From NCBI GenBank assembly GCA_002999035.1, contig CP027241.1, positions 1,181,001 to 1,245,000 on the forward strand: a DNA stretch of 64,000 bases, in the 5' to 3' direction. How positions within the stretch are numbered: the stretch's first letter is position 1; every line of letters begins with the position of its first letter. This document shows positions 32,778 through 41,274 of this stretch, one piece after another. Both the position numbers and the translations under genes were made by a program. Under the pieces are notes generated by a model. It was not told where the DNA came from. It was given only the letters and a program-made list of their open reading frames with translations, and made no database searches. Source of the DNA: Lachnospiraceae bacterium oral taxon 500. GTDB taxonomy: Bacteria; Bacillota; Clostridia; Lachnospirales; Vallitaleaceae.

Positions 32778-34007
32778 ATGAGCGGATTAGAGGGCAGAAA
32801 TCTGGCCAAGGTTAAAAAACAGAATATGGCGGCAGTCAAAACAATTCTATATCGGCAGGCACCGCTCTCGCGGGTCGAGATTGCGGAGCAGCTGGAGCTG
32901 ACACCGCCGACCATTACCAATATTGTGTCGGAACTGATTCAGGCGGGCGTTGTGCAGGAGCTGACGGCTTCCGATTTGCCCAATCGCGGAATCGGCCGTA
33001 AGCCGATTAATATTGATTTAATTCCCCAGGCTAAACTGGCGCTTGGGATTTCCTTGGGGCGTGACCGGACGCGCTACTGTGTGACCGATTTACGCGGTAG
33101 TTTTTTGCTCAAAGGGGAAACTGAACTGGTGGCTGAAAATTATGAAATTATGCTGCAAAACTTGCTGAATTGGCTGGATCAGTTTAAAAAGAAGCATACC
33201 AAGGAATGGCAGCGTCTGCTGGGTATCGGGATATCGATGCCGGGGATTGTGGATACTCATGCCGGGGTGCTCAAGAGCTTGGATAATGAGCGGATCAGCT
33301 GGCGGGATCAGCCGCTGGCGGAAAGCATCAGCCGCTGGACGGGACTGCCGGTTGTACTGGAGAACAATGTACGGGCCAGAACCAGTGCTATTAGCCTGTT
33401 TCATCCGAAGCTGGTCGGGGATTCTTTAACCTTTGCTTTTTGTCATATTTCCTGGGGAATTGCCTGTCCGGTGGTACTGGATAACCGTAATTTTCGGGGC
33501 GAAGATGCGGCGGCCGGTGAGATTGGCAAAATGATTCTTGATCCGCAGGCGGCTTTTGCCGGGAAACATGGCCGGCCGGGAACGCTGGAAACTTTATCCG
33601 GTGTTTCCGCCATATTGGAACGCTGCCGGGAGGCACTGGAGCGAGGGGAAAGTCCGTATCTGGCTAAGTTATGTTCCGTCCCGCAGGAACTGACTTTGGA
33701 TCAGGTGCTGGAAGCACAGCGGCAGGGCGATCCTGTCGTGTGCCGGATTCTGGAGCAGGCCATGCTCTTTTTGGGCATTGCCCTGGCTAATATTGTTGAT
33801 TTTTTAAACCCGCATTTAATTTTTTTAAGCAGCGCGTTGTTCAAAAACTCCGAAAACTTTGCGCTGGTGGAAAAAAGCCTGTATCAATATGTTTTTCGTT
33901 CCGGAGCCGAAGAGTTGAAGCTGGTGCCGGTTGATTTGGGCGAGTACGGCGGTGCGGCCGGTGCGGCGGCCAGATGTATCGACCGTTATTTTGTGCGGGA
34001 GCTATAG
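32778..34007 (+). CDS. ROK-family transcriptional regulator
   Basis: 409 residues. An N-terminal winged helix (residues ~15-70, with LSRVEIAEQLELTPPTITNI) is joined to a ROK sugar-binding domain (LGIGISMPGIVDTHAGVLKS; PVVLENNVRARTSAI). The usual cysteine-rich ROK zinc loop is replaced by DPQAAFAGKHGRPGTLETLS, which has no cysteine, so zinc binding may be lost. It sits upstream of sulfatase and mutarotase genes and probably represses them until a sugar is present. Start at 32778 behind GGAAGAGA. Confidence 0.85.
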   Translation: MSGLEGRNLAKVKKQNMAAVKTILYRQAPLSRVEIAEQLELTPPTITNIVSELIQAGVVQELTASDLPNRGIGRKPINIDLIPQAKLALGISLGRDRTRYCVTDLRGSFLLKGETELVAENYEIMLQNLLNWLDQFKKKHTKEWQRLLGIGISMPGIVDTHAGVLKSLDNERISWRDQPLAESISRWTGLPVVLENNVRARTSAISLFHPKLVGDSLTFAFCHISWGIACPVVLDNRNFRGEDAAAGEIGKMILDPQAAFAGKHGRPGTLETLSGVSAILERCREALERGESPYLAKLCSVPQELTLDQVLEAQRQGDPVVCRILEQAMLFLGIALANIVDFLNPHLIFLSSALFKNSENFALVEKSLYQYVFRSGAEELKLVPVDLGEYGGAAGAAARCIDRYFVREL

Positions 34008-34120
34008 TTGATATCGACGGGGAAAAGGGCTGGTGGTCTGTATGGGAAAAGGATTGGTGTGAAGAATAAAAAGTCTTTTGCCAGAACGAAGCTGGACAAA
34101 TCTCCCGGAAAGGAAGCAGC

Positions 34121-35734
34121 ATGAAACCGAATATTATTATTTTTAATCCGGATCAAATGCGGGCGGATGCCGTATCGCATTTGGGTAAGGTAAAAGGCAC
34201 GACCCCGTTTCTGGATGAATTTGCCGCGGCAGAGGCGGTATCCTTTCGTTATGCATTTTGTCAAAATACGGTTTGTGTGCCGAGCCGGTGCAGCTTTTTA
34301 ACCGGCCTTTATCCGCATGTGTATGGGCATCGGACAATGCGTTATTTGCTGCATGGGAAGGATTCGACCCTGTTTTCCGAACTGAAAGGCGCCGGCTACT
34401 ATGTATGGATGAACGACCGGAATGACCTTTTGGCCGGACAGGAGGAAGAACTGGCGGCCAGGCATGCTGATGAGATTTTTTATGCCGGCGGGAACGGCGC
34501 GCCGGCTTTGCCGGAAAATCCCGATTTTCGGGGCAGACCGGGCGATAAAAATTATTATTCCCATTATATCGGCCGGCTGAAAACGGATGAAAGCGGCCGC
34601 CACTATTCCGATGACGATTTGGCGGTGGATGTCGCTATTGAAAGACTGCGCCATCCGGTCGATGACCGGCCGGTTTGCATTTTTTTGGGCTTAATGTACC
34701 CGCACCCGCCCTATGCGGTGGAAGAGCCTTATTTTTCTATGTTTGACCGGCAGGCTTGGGCTGACCGGGCCGGGATTGGTGAACATAAGAGCTATATGCA
34801 GGAGGTACTGCGGAAAAATATGGGCATGGCTTACGATGAGGCTGATTATGCCGAGATGCGGGCCTGTTATTTGGGTATGTGCCGCAAGGTGGATGATCAG
34901 TTTAAGCGGTTATGCGCCGCTTTAAAGGAAACCAATCAGTACGAGAACACGGCTATTTTCTTTTTCAGTGATCATGGGGATTTTACCGGTGATTACGGCT
35001 TGCCGGAAAAAGCCCAAAACTGCTTTGAAGACTGTCTGACCAATGTTCCGTTTTTGGTGAAGCCGCCCGCGGGGGTGGATTTTCAGCCGGGAGTGCGGGA
35101 AGAACTGATCGAGCTGGTGGATTTTTACGCAACGGCCATGGATTTTGCCGGCGTCATGCCGGATCATGACCAATTCGGCCGGAGCCTGCGGGGGCTGCTG
35201 ACCGGTCAGGCGGCAGAGCATCGATCCTTTGTCTTTTGTGAGGGCGGACGGCTCCCGCATGAGTTTCAGTGCAACGAATACCATTCTTCGGCCGGGGCCG
35301 ACGGAAAAGTGCCGACCGCCAGTATGTACTGGCCTCGGCAAATGGCGCAGACCGATGACCGGGCGCATGCCAAAGGCACGATGATTCGGACGGCGAAAGT
35401 AAAATATATTCACCGCAGTAGTGGCGAGCATGAGTTTTATGATTTGAGCAAAGACCCGCTGGAAGAGAATAATGTTTATGACCGGGCCGAGTATGCAGAT
35501 TTGATTTTGGAGCTGCGTCTGAAGATGCTGGACTGGTATCAGGCGACCTGTGATATCGTGCCCCGGCAGTACGACCGCCGTTTGTCGGTGGAAGCAATGT
35601 GGAACCGGGTGAAAAAAAGCTGCCGGCCTGAGTGGGAGGATGCAATCCGCCGCTTAATCCGGGATGGTGCGGGGTTAGCCATGATTCAGGCGGAAATTGA
35701 GCGGCGTGAGGCCGTGCAGCTGGAGAAAGCCTGA
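34121..35734 (+). CDS. Arylsulfatase-family sulfatase (Cys type)
   Basis: 537 residues, no signal peptide. An N-terminal metal site NPDQMRADA is followed by the activation motif CVPSRCSFLTG (near residue 51), in which the first Cys would be oxidised to formylglycine. Later metal ligands are in FFFSDHGDFTGDYGLPEK (near residue 285). The family removes sulfate esters from carbohydrates. A Cys-type anaerobe enzyme needs an anSME-type maturase, not present in this window. It follows a ROK regulator and precedes a sulfatase remnant and a rhamnose-mutarotase-like gene. Confidence 0.88.
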   Translation: MKPNIIIFNPDQMRADAVSHLGKVKGTTPFLDEFAAAEAVSFRYAFCQNTVCVPSRCSFLTGLYPHVYGHRTMRYLLHGKDSTLFSELKGAGYYVWMNDRNDLLAGQEEELAARHADEIFYAGGNGAPALPENPDFRGRPGDKNYYSHYIGRLKTDESGRHYSDDDLAVDVAIERLRHPVDDRPVCIFLGLMYPHPPYAVEEPYFSMFDRQAWADRAGIGEHKSYMQEVLRKNMGMAYDEADYAEMRACYLGMCRKVDDQFKRLCAALKETNQYENTAIFFFSDHGDFTGDYGLPEKAQNCFEDCLTNVPFLVKPPAGVDFQPGVREELIELVDFYATAMDFAGVMPDHDQFGRSLRGLLTGQAAEHRSFVFCEGGRLPHEFQCNEYHSSAGADGKVPTASMYWPRQMAQTDDRAHAKGTMIRTAKVKYIHRSSGEHEFYDLSKDPLEENNVYDRAEYADLILELRLKMLDWYQATCDIVPRQYDRRLSVEAMWNRVKKSCRPEWEDAIRRLIRDGAGLAMIQAEIERREAVQLEKA

Positions 35735-35745
35735 CGAAAGAATAA

Positions 35746-36381
35746 TGTCTGTTTGTAAACACGAATAGCGTTTCCGGCGAAAGGAAAATTCTGATTATTC
35801 CGTTTTTGTTTGCCGGAGCCGGGATTGCCAAAGGTCGGCGGATTCAAAGTCCGGTCAGCCTGATAGATATGGGCGCGACGGTGTGCGAACTGGCCGGAGC
35901 CAAGGTGCTGCCGGGTGACGGTAAGAGCCTGGCACCGCTTTTACGCGGAGAGGGGAGCGATGAGGAGCGGATTGTCATCAGCGAGCAGTATACCTATTGC
36001 AGTGATGGCCGGACTTCATTGGGACGGATGTGCCGCTATAAAAATTGGAAATATATTACCTATTCCGGTTTCCCCGGACAGGATATTTTATTTGACCTGG
36101 CAAATGACCCGGCCGAGCGGACGAATGTGCTGGCCGGGCAGCCTGAACTGGCGGCTTTGCTTGCGCGGCAGCTTTCCGGGTTAAAGGATTATGATACGGT
36201 GATGCAGCATGAAAACTGGGTCATGGAGCAGTTAAAGCTGCTGATTCGGTGTAATTATGATGATACCGGGGAGCGGTGGCAATGCCCGGTTCTGCCGGAA
36301 CTGGAAAGTCCGGTTCGGCGTAAAACGCCGTTCAGCGTAACGCCGTGGGCAGTTCAGTTTCGCAAAAAACTGGAACTGTAA
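35746..36381 (+). pseudogene. Truncated sulfatase, C-terminal part only
   Basis: The open frame after a stop at 35743-35745 encodes ERKILIIPFLFAGAGIAKG, RIQSPVSLIDMGATVCELAG and a sulfatase C-terminal domain (KNWKYITYSGFPGQDILFDL; ANDPAERTNVL). The N-terminal catalytic half, with the formylglycine motif, is missing. The only starts are non-ATG and sit mid-domain. It is probably left from deletion of a tandem paralogue of the preceding sulfatase. Confidence 0.7.
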
Positions 36382-36553
36382 CATACTTGAGTTTCCCATG
36401 TTGACAGAGCGGCCTTTTGATATACGTTTCGCGGAAACGGCGTTTTTCTAAGGGGCAGGTCATGTATCATGTGCGCCCGGTCAGGGTTTTGACCAAGAGA
36501 AAATTAAGAACATAAAAAAGGGTTGATAATAATAAAGGAAGGAAGGAAATCAA

Positions 36554-36865
36554 ATGATAAAAGGCTTTAAAATGAAGTTATATCCGGGGATGGCGGCCGA
36601 GTATGAGAAGCGGCATAATGAGTTGTGGCCGGAAATGGCGGAGATGATTCGTGAGCATGGCGGCAAAAATTATTCGATTTTTTGGGACAAGGAAACCGAT
36701 ATTTTATTCGGCTATATCGAAATCGAGGACGAAACCAAATGGGCGGCGTCGTCGAATACGGCCATCAACCGAAAATGGTGGGATTTTATGGCGCCTTTGA
36801 TGGAAACGAATCCCGATAACAGTCCGGTCAGTAGGGACTTACAGCTGATGTTTCATTTGGATTAA
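36554..36865 (+). CDS. rhaM: L-rhamnose mutarotase family protein (RhaM-like)
   Basis: 103 residues, the normal length. The family pattern is clear: FKMKLYPGMAAEYEKRHNEL, WPEMAEMIREHGGKNYSIFW and the C-terminal VSRDLQLMFHLD. It interconverts alpha and beta L-rhamnose (or related L-sugars). GGAAGGAAA precedes the ATG. With the sulfatase it suggests use of a sulfated, deoxy-sugar-containing glycan, which is an inference. Confidence 0.88.
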   Translation: MIKGFKMKLYPGMAAEYEKRHNELWPEMAEMIREHGGKNYSIFWDKETDILFGYIEIEDETKWAASSNTAINRKWWDFMAPLMETNPDNSPVSRDLQLMFHLD

Positions 36866-36872
36866 GATAGAT

Positions 36873-36910
36873 GCGGCTGCCGGAGAGGGCTTTAGCCTGA
36901 CGGCAGCCGC
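36873..36910 (+). terminator. GC-rich stem-loop after rhaM
   Basis: GCGGCTGCCG (36873-36882) pairs perfectly with CGGCAGCCGC (36901-36910). No T run follows, so it may slow or stop transcripts less efficiently or protect the mRNA end. Confidence 0.5.
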
Positions 36911-36932
36911 GTAAAAAAATTTAAAAAAGCTC

Positions 36933-36960
36933 TTGACTTTTCTCAAGATTCTGGTATAAT
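36933..36960 (+). promoter_or_regulatory. SigA promoter of tRNA-Gly/Gln pair
   Basis: TTGACT (36933-36938), 16-nt spacer, TATAAT (36955-36960), 81 nt upstream of the first tRNA. Confidence 0.8.
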
Positions 36961-37040
36961 GATTTTTGTTGCTGGCAAACAAAAGCGGGTCTGGCAGACA
37001 AAACGCTTGCGGCATGATAATTAAATAGTTTTTTCTTTAT

Positions 37041-37112
37041 GCGCGAATGGCTCAGTGGTAGAGCATCGCCTTGCCAAGGCGAGGGTCGCGGGTTCGAATC
37101 CCGTTTCGCGCT
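37041..37112 (+). tRNA. tRNA-Gly (GCC)
   Basis: Acceptor GCGCGAA/TTCGCGC. Anticodon stem CGCCT/AGGCG region with loop TTGCCAA gives GCC. Discriminator T; CCA not encoded. Confidence 0.95.
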
Positions 37113-37118
37113 TTTTGT

Positions 37119-37190
37119 TGGGCATTAGCCAAGCGGTAAGGCACAGGACTTTGACTCCTGCATTCACTGGTTCAAATCCAGTATGCCCAG
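37119..37190 (+). tRNA. tRNA-Gln (TTG)
   Basis: Acceptor TGGGCAT/ATGCCCA with the U1-A72 pair and G73 typical of Gln. Loop CTTTGAC gives TTG. CCA not encoded. It starts 6 nt after tRNA-Gly. Confidence 0.95.
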
Positions 37191-37194
37191 TCAC

Positions 37195-37229
37195 AGACGA
37201 TGAACAGACGATATCCATCGTCTTTTTTT
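37195..37229 (+). terminator. Intrinsic terminator of tRNA-Gly/Gln
   Basis: AGACGATG (37195-37202) pairs with CATCGTCT (37216-37223), then a T run. Confidence 0.85.
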
Positions 37230-37242
37230 ATTGCTGAAACAT

Positions 37243-37280
37243 CAAAAAGGACAGCCTGTTGATATCAACAGGCTGTCCTT
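37243..37280 (-). terminator. Intrinsic terminator of blaI-M56 operon
   Basis: A perfect 34-nt palindrome (37247-37280; arms 17 bp) reads into TTTTT on the minus strand (37244-37248). It closes the operon whose last stop is at 37299. Confidence 0.88.
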
Positions 37281-37298
37281 GAGAGGGAGAGAAGCGAA

Positions 37299-39191
37299 TT
37301 AATCGTCTTTGCGTTCTTGGTCGGAATCTAAGATTTTACCGGTCAGAGCATCGATTTCGTAGTCATATTCGGTTTGGCCGAAGGTGAACTCTACGTCATA
37401 GACTTGTCTGCCCTTTTCCGTTTCCAGTTTTGCTTTTACAAAAGCGACCTGGTCTGCGGTTAAGCGGGCATCAGCCAAGGCAATGCTTTTTGCCTTTTCC
37501 GTACCGATAAGCTGGGTATTGGTATTATTGTTGTTATTATTGGCATTATTGTTGTTATTGTTGTTTTGGCCGGGAACAGTGAAGTTTTCAATATCCAGGT
37601 CTTTATCCAGGATAGCACCGGTCAGAGCGTCGATTTCGTAGTCGTATTCGGTTTGGCCGAAGTAGAACTCGATGTCATAGACTTGTCTGCCCTTTTCCGT
37701 TTCCAGTTTTGCTTTTACGAAAGCGACCTGATCTGCGGTTAAGCGAGCATCAGCCAAGGCAATGCTTTTTGCCTTTTCCGTACCGATAAGCTGGGTATTG
37801 GTATTATTGCTGTTATTATTGGCATTATTGTTATTGTTATTATTGTTGTTTTGGCCGGGAACAGTGAAGTTTTCAATGTCCAGGTCTTTATCCAGGATTT
37901 TGCCGGTCAGAGCGTCGATTTCGTAGTCGTATTCGGTTTGACCGAAGTAGAACTCGACATCATATACTTTGATTCCGTTTTCCGTTTCCAGTTTTACGTT
38001 TACAAACTTCACGTCTTTACTCTTTAAGCCTGCATCACTAAGAGCAATTGCTTTTGCTTTGCTAGTTCCGATGTATTTCTTGCTGGCCGGTGCTGCAAAT
38101 GCAACTACGGAGCCGGAAATGATGGTAAGGGTTAAAATTAATGCAATCGCGATAAAAGATGATTTTCTGTTTTTATTCGTTTTCATAATAGCCATGAGCC
38201 TCCTTTTTATACTTAATTTTTTTGCGTAAAAGCAAGTGGTAAAAGCAACTTGATTTTTGCTGTTTCTTTCGATCATACTGATAATAACTTCGCCGTAGAA
38301 CTGCCTGTAATCAGAATCACGATTTTTTAAAACAGCTTCATCACAACAAACTTCGCCATCCCCTTGAATGGAAGGGTAGCATAAATAGACAATTGGATTG
38401 AACCAGTGCAAACTTACAGCCAGAGTACCTAACAGGTTGATGTATAAATCCTTGTGCTTATAGTGTGTTAACTCATGCTCAAGGATTAATGCCATTTCAT
38501 CTTCGGGAATCTCTTTATTCGGAAGAAGAATGGTTGGCTTGAAAAAGCCGGTCAGCATTGGTGTGGTGATAGAGGGGCAAATCATCAGTTGAATGTTCTT
38601 CTTTTGTAAGCCCATATCTTCTTTTACTATGTCAAACAATTCCAAGGTTGCAAGATCTTCGACAGGTTTTGACCAACGACGTATCATTTTTTTAAACTGA
38701 TAGTAATGATAAAGATGTCTGGAAAAAGAGATAAGAGCACCAAGCAGCCACGCGCCTAGGATAAGGGCTATCGGTGTAATCTTCTTTTTCATCAGGTCGA
38801 AAACGCTTTCTTTTGCAGCATCTTTTGCCTCGATCGTCGAAGAGGGTGCTAAACTCTCAGAACCGGTAACATTTGCATTGGAGTTTACAGATAACTCGGT
38901 GCTAATATTACTTCGATTTTCCGTAGTGATATTATTGGCGGCAGCTTCTTCTGCCAGCTGGGCTTCCAGTACTTCCAAGGATTCCATTTGCCAGGGCAGC
39001 TCAATGGTTATGAGTCCGCTGCCCAGAATCGGCCGTACCGGTACAATCAATCCGACGAGGATGATAATCCAAATAAAGTATCTGGTCTTTCCGGAAAATT
39101 GTTCCGGGAAGAAGGAAAAAAGTGCTAACGCTAATAAAATAATGACGGACATCAATATACTGGTGGATAAAATAAGAAAGAGAAAATTCAT
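37299..39191 (-). CDS. M56 membrane metallopeptidase (BlaR1-like) with three PepSY repeats
   Basis: 630 residues. N-terminal membrane helices (residues ~5-27 and 38-55) and another near 137-157 frame the M56 peptidase, with HELTH at 239-243. A further helix near 350-368 is followed by three PepSY domains (about 373-440, 467-535, 560-628), each with the YDYEIDALTG(K/A)IL ending. Asn-rich linkers separate them. BlaR1/MecR1 carry a penicillin-binding sensor at this end; here PepSY replaces it, so the signal is probably not a beta-lactam. ATG at 39191 abuts the blaI stop. Confidence 0.85.
   Translation of the reverse strand: MNFLFLILSTSILMSVIILLALALFSFFPEQFSGKTRYFIWIIILVGLIVPVRPILGSGLITIELPWQMESLEVLEAQLAEEAAANNITTENRSNISTELSVNSNANVTGSESLAPSSTIEAKDAAKESVFDLMKKKITPIALILGAWLLGALISFSRHLYHYYQFKKMIRRWSKPVEDLATLELFDIVKEDMGLQKKNIQLMICPSITTPMLTGFFKPTILLPNKEIPEDEMALILEHELTHYKHKDLYINLLGTLAVSLHWFNPIVYLCYPSIQGDGEVCCDEAVLKNRDSDYRQFYGEVIISMIERNSKNQVAFTTCFYAKKLSIKRRLMAIMKTNKNRKSSFIAIALILTLTIISGSVVAFAAPASKKYIGTSKAKAIALSDAGLKSKDVKFVNVKLETENGIKVYDVEFYFGQTEYDYEIDALTGKILDKDLDIENFTVPGQNNNNNNNNNANNNSNNTNTQLIGTEKAKSIALADARLTADQVAFVKAKLETEKGRQVYDIEFYFGQTEYDYEIDALTGAILDKDLDIENFTVPGQNNNNNNNANNNNNNTNTQLIGTEKAKSIALADARLTADQVAFVKAKLETEKGRQVYDVEFTFGQTEYDYEIDALTGKILDSDQERKDD
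37339..37970 (-). repeat. Internal DNA repeat encoding PepSY domains and Asn linkers
   Basis: The block starting CCGGTCAGAGC occurs at 37339, 37618 and 37903 (periods 279 and 285 bp). The first two copies are nearly identical over more than 200 bp, and the tri-nucleotide Asn tracts (ATT/GTT on the plus strand) between them differ in length. This suggests recent domain duplication and linker slippage. Confidence 0.8.
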
Positions 39192-39575
39192 TTAATTCAT
39201 TCCTTTCTGAGAAAGTAGAGCACGTAATTCTTCAATTTCTTTCTTTGATAAATCATTATCCGCACACAACGCTTTTACTAAATCTCCGATTGAGTTACCG
39301 GAGTATCTGCTTAAAAAGTTTCCTGTTTCGATTTCTAAGTATTCCTCTTCGGTAATCAATGCGGTGTAGCAACGCTCGCGTCCTTTGCGTTCGCTGTTTA
39401 AAAAGCCTTTCTCTGTCAGTCGGGCTAATATGGTCAACAAGGTTTGTGGTTTCCATGAGATGTCGGAACTAAGATGTTCGTTAATCACAAGAGTTGTTAT
39501 TGGCGACTCTGAATGCCAAATGGCTTTCATTACTGTAAATTCTGCATCCGGTAATCTTTTGATTGTATTATCCAT
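39192..39575 (-). CDS. blaI: BlaI/MecI-family repressor
   Basis: 127 residues, normal for the family. Winged helix in residues ~5-80 (KRLPDAEFTVMKAIWHSESP; ISWKPQTLLTILARLTEKGF) and a C-terminal dimer region. It should bind the operator pair over its own promoter and be cleaved or released through the adjacent M56 protein. I chose the ATG at 39575 because GGAG lies 8 nt upstream; a longer frame begins at 39641, inside the promoter. Confidence 0.9.
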   Translation of the reverse strand: MDNTIKRLPDAEFTVMKAIWHSESPITTLVINEHLSSDISWKPQTLLTILARLTEKGFLNSERKGRERCYTALITEEEYLEIETGNFLSRYSGNSIGDLVKALCADNDLSKKEIEELRALLSQKGMN

Positions 39576-39592
39576 AATCATTTCTCCATTCG

Positions 39593-39641
39593 TTCTACAA
39601 CTGTCTAATTGCATTCTACACTTGTCTAATATAAAAGTCAA
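39593..39641 (-). promoter_or_regulatory. Promoter and two BlaI operators
   Basis: On the minus strand TTGACT (39641-39636), 17-nt spacer, TAGAAT (39618-39613). Two near-identical sites overlap it: TTCTACAACTGTCTAAT (39593-39609) and TTCTACACTTGTCTAAT (39614-39630), 21 bp apart, two helical turns. Each resembles a BlaI half-site pair (TACA..TGT). Confidence 0.78.
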
Positions 39642-39767
39642 TACCTTTTTAAAGATTATTTTTTTTTAAATATTTCTTTATAAAAAATGAGTATTTGGCG
39701 AAGACGAAAATCAATCAAACCTTTATAAATAAAGGCTTTCATAAGATGATACGGAAAGCTGTCAGAA

Positions 39768-39795
39768 TTGAAAATTTCATATGAAATGATATTAT
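39768..39795 (+). promoter_or_regulatory. Possible promoter of nth
   Basis: TTGAAA (39768-39773), 16-nt spacer, TATTAT (39790-39795). It lies 128 nt before the nth ATG. Confidence 0.5.
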
Positions 39796-39922
39796 GCTTG
39801 ATATTAGGAGGCAAATCCACTATTATCTATTAGTAAGAGTTGCACCGTGAGTCGAAAGTTCAGACAGGCAGCTGACGGAAACCGAATATGAGAAATTAAC
39901 GAAAACAGAAAAGGAAAGTAAG

Positions 39923-40576
39923 ATGATAACAAAAAAAGCGATAAAGACGATTTTGGAGCGATTGGACGAGCAGTACGGCCGGGAGTTTGTCTGTTATTTA
40001 AACTATACGCCCGGGCGAGATTATGAGCTTTTATTTGCCACTATATTAAGCGCCCAATGCACGGATGAGCGGGTTAATCTGGTGACGAAGGATTTATTTA
40101 AAAAATATAATTCGTTGGCGGATTATGGGAAAGTGCCTTTGGCGGAGCTGGAAGAGGATATCCATTCGACCGGTTTTTATCACAACAAGGCTAAAAATAT
40201 TCAAAACTGTGCCCGCATGCTGCTGGAAAAATATAACGGTCAGTTGCCGCGGACGATGGAAGAAATGACGGCGCTGCCGGGAGTCGGCCGAAAGACCGCC
40301 AATGTGGCTTTGGGGCATTTATACGGAATGGCCGGTATCATTGTCGATACCCATGTGAAGCGAATTTCCGGGAAATTAGGGCTGACGGCCGAAACCGATC
40401 CGGTCAAGATTGAGTATGATCTGCAAAAAAAGATTCCCAAGGAGCATTGGCTTCGTTATAATACGCAGATTATTGCTCTTGGCCGAACCATCTGCAAGGC
40501 GCGCAGTCCTCAGTGCGGCCGCTGCTTTTTGCTGTCTGAATGCCCGTGGGGCAGGGGAAAAACAAGGGAAAGTTGA
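39923..40576 (+). CDS. nth: Endonuclease III
   Basis: 217 residues. A bifunctional DNA glycosylase/AP lyase for oxidised pyrimidines. The helix-hairpin-helix LPGVGRKTANVAL contains the catalytic Lys124; Asp142 lies in VDTHVKRISGKLG. A 4Fe-4S cluster loop has Cys191-x6-Cys198-x2-Cys201-x5-Cys207. All key residues are present. GGAAAG site upstream; its stop lies in the stem of a bidirectional terminator shared with the opposing gene. Confidence 0.96.
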   Translation: MITKKAIKTILERLDEQYGREFVCYLNYTPGRDYELLFATILSAQCTDERVNLVTKDLFKKYNSLADYGKVPLAELEEDIHSTGFYHNKAKNIQNCARMLLEKYNGQLPRTMEEMTALPGVGRKTANVALGHLYGMAGIIVDTHVKRISGKLGLTAETDPVKIEYDLQKKIPKEHWLRYNTQIIALGRTICKARSPQCGRCFLLSECPWGRGKTRES

Positions 40577-40597
40577 ATCGCGGTTCAACTTTCCCTT
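40564..40597. terminator. Bidirectional terminator between nth and DUF624 gene
   Basis: Perfect arms AAGGGAAAGTTGAA (40564-40577) and TTCAACTTTCCCTT (40584-40597) around a 6-nt loop. The arms equal the end sequence of family B repeats, so the terminator may derive from one. Confidence 0.7.
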
Positions 40598-40601
40598 ACT
40601 T

Positions 40602-41255
40602 TCACGCGTTTTTTTCGCCGAAACCTTCAAAATAATGATATTGTGCCAGCACTTTTTTTAAGATAACATGACCGATCAACAGAGCCGATAGGGCCGGCAG
40701 GAAGAATAAAACAAAGGAATATTCAATATAGCCGAAAAAGGAGATGATAAAAACAAAAACAACCGCTGCTCCCGGCAGGGTACAGAGAAAGACCCACGGT
40801 AAATGTTTATTGGCAATAATAAAGCTGATTTTAATCAAATCAAAAAAGCGCAAATTCCGGTTCTGTGACAGAAGCGGCAAAGCTACTGTGCCAAAGAGCG
40901 ATAATTCCATGAAAATGAAAAAGTAAACCGGCAGCAGCCAGAGTGCGCCGAACCGGCCGGTAAAGGTCAGGTAAAGGTTAAAGAGCGACAGTGCCATAAA
41001 AATAAAGTAAAGCAGACAAAAAGCCAACTGAAAGAAAAAGCGTTTTTTCAGGGAAGACAAAAATTCCTTAAAAAAATAACCCTCCTGTAAAACCGTACTT
41101 TGATAAATACTTTGATACAGCGCTAATGTCGCGGGGCCGGACAAAATTCCGGCACTGAATATCGTTAAAAAAAGCCAAAGCAAATTGGCAGCCAATAAAT
41201 CAAAGACCATTCCACCGTAATGCTGAAAAGGCCCATCCAAATCAAAAAGTTTCAA
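40602..41255 (-). CDS. DUF624 (YesL-like) membrane protein
   Basis: 217 residues with about five membrane helices. The N-terminus (FDLDGPFQHYGGMVFDLLAA, then LLWLFLTIFSAGILSGPATL) is the DUF624/YesL signature. Family members are often near sugar ABC transporters or carbohydrate regulators, but their function is unknown. GAAAGGAG precedes the ATG. mecA lies just upstream on the same strand. Confidence 0.82.
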   Translation of the reverse strand: MKLFDLDGPFQHYGGMVFDLLAANLLWLFLTIFSAGILSGPATLALYQSIYQSTVLQEGYFFKEFLSSLKKRFFFQLAFCLLYFIFMALSLFNLYLTFTGRFGALWLLPVYFFIFMELSLFGTVALPLLSQNRNLRFFDLIKISFIIANKHLPWVFLCTLPGAAVVFVFIISFFGYIEYSFVLFFLPALSALLIGHVILKKVLAQYHYFEGFGEKNA

Positions 41256-41274
41256 GGGAACTCCTTTCTGTAAA

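Noticed and set aside
37260-37280. Insertion-sequence inverted repeat near tRNA-Gln
   Set aside because: The palindrome reads as an intrinsic terminator with a T run for the minus-strand operon; no transposase or partner repeat is found.
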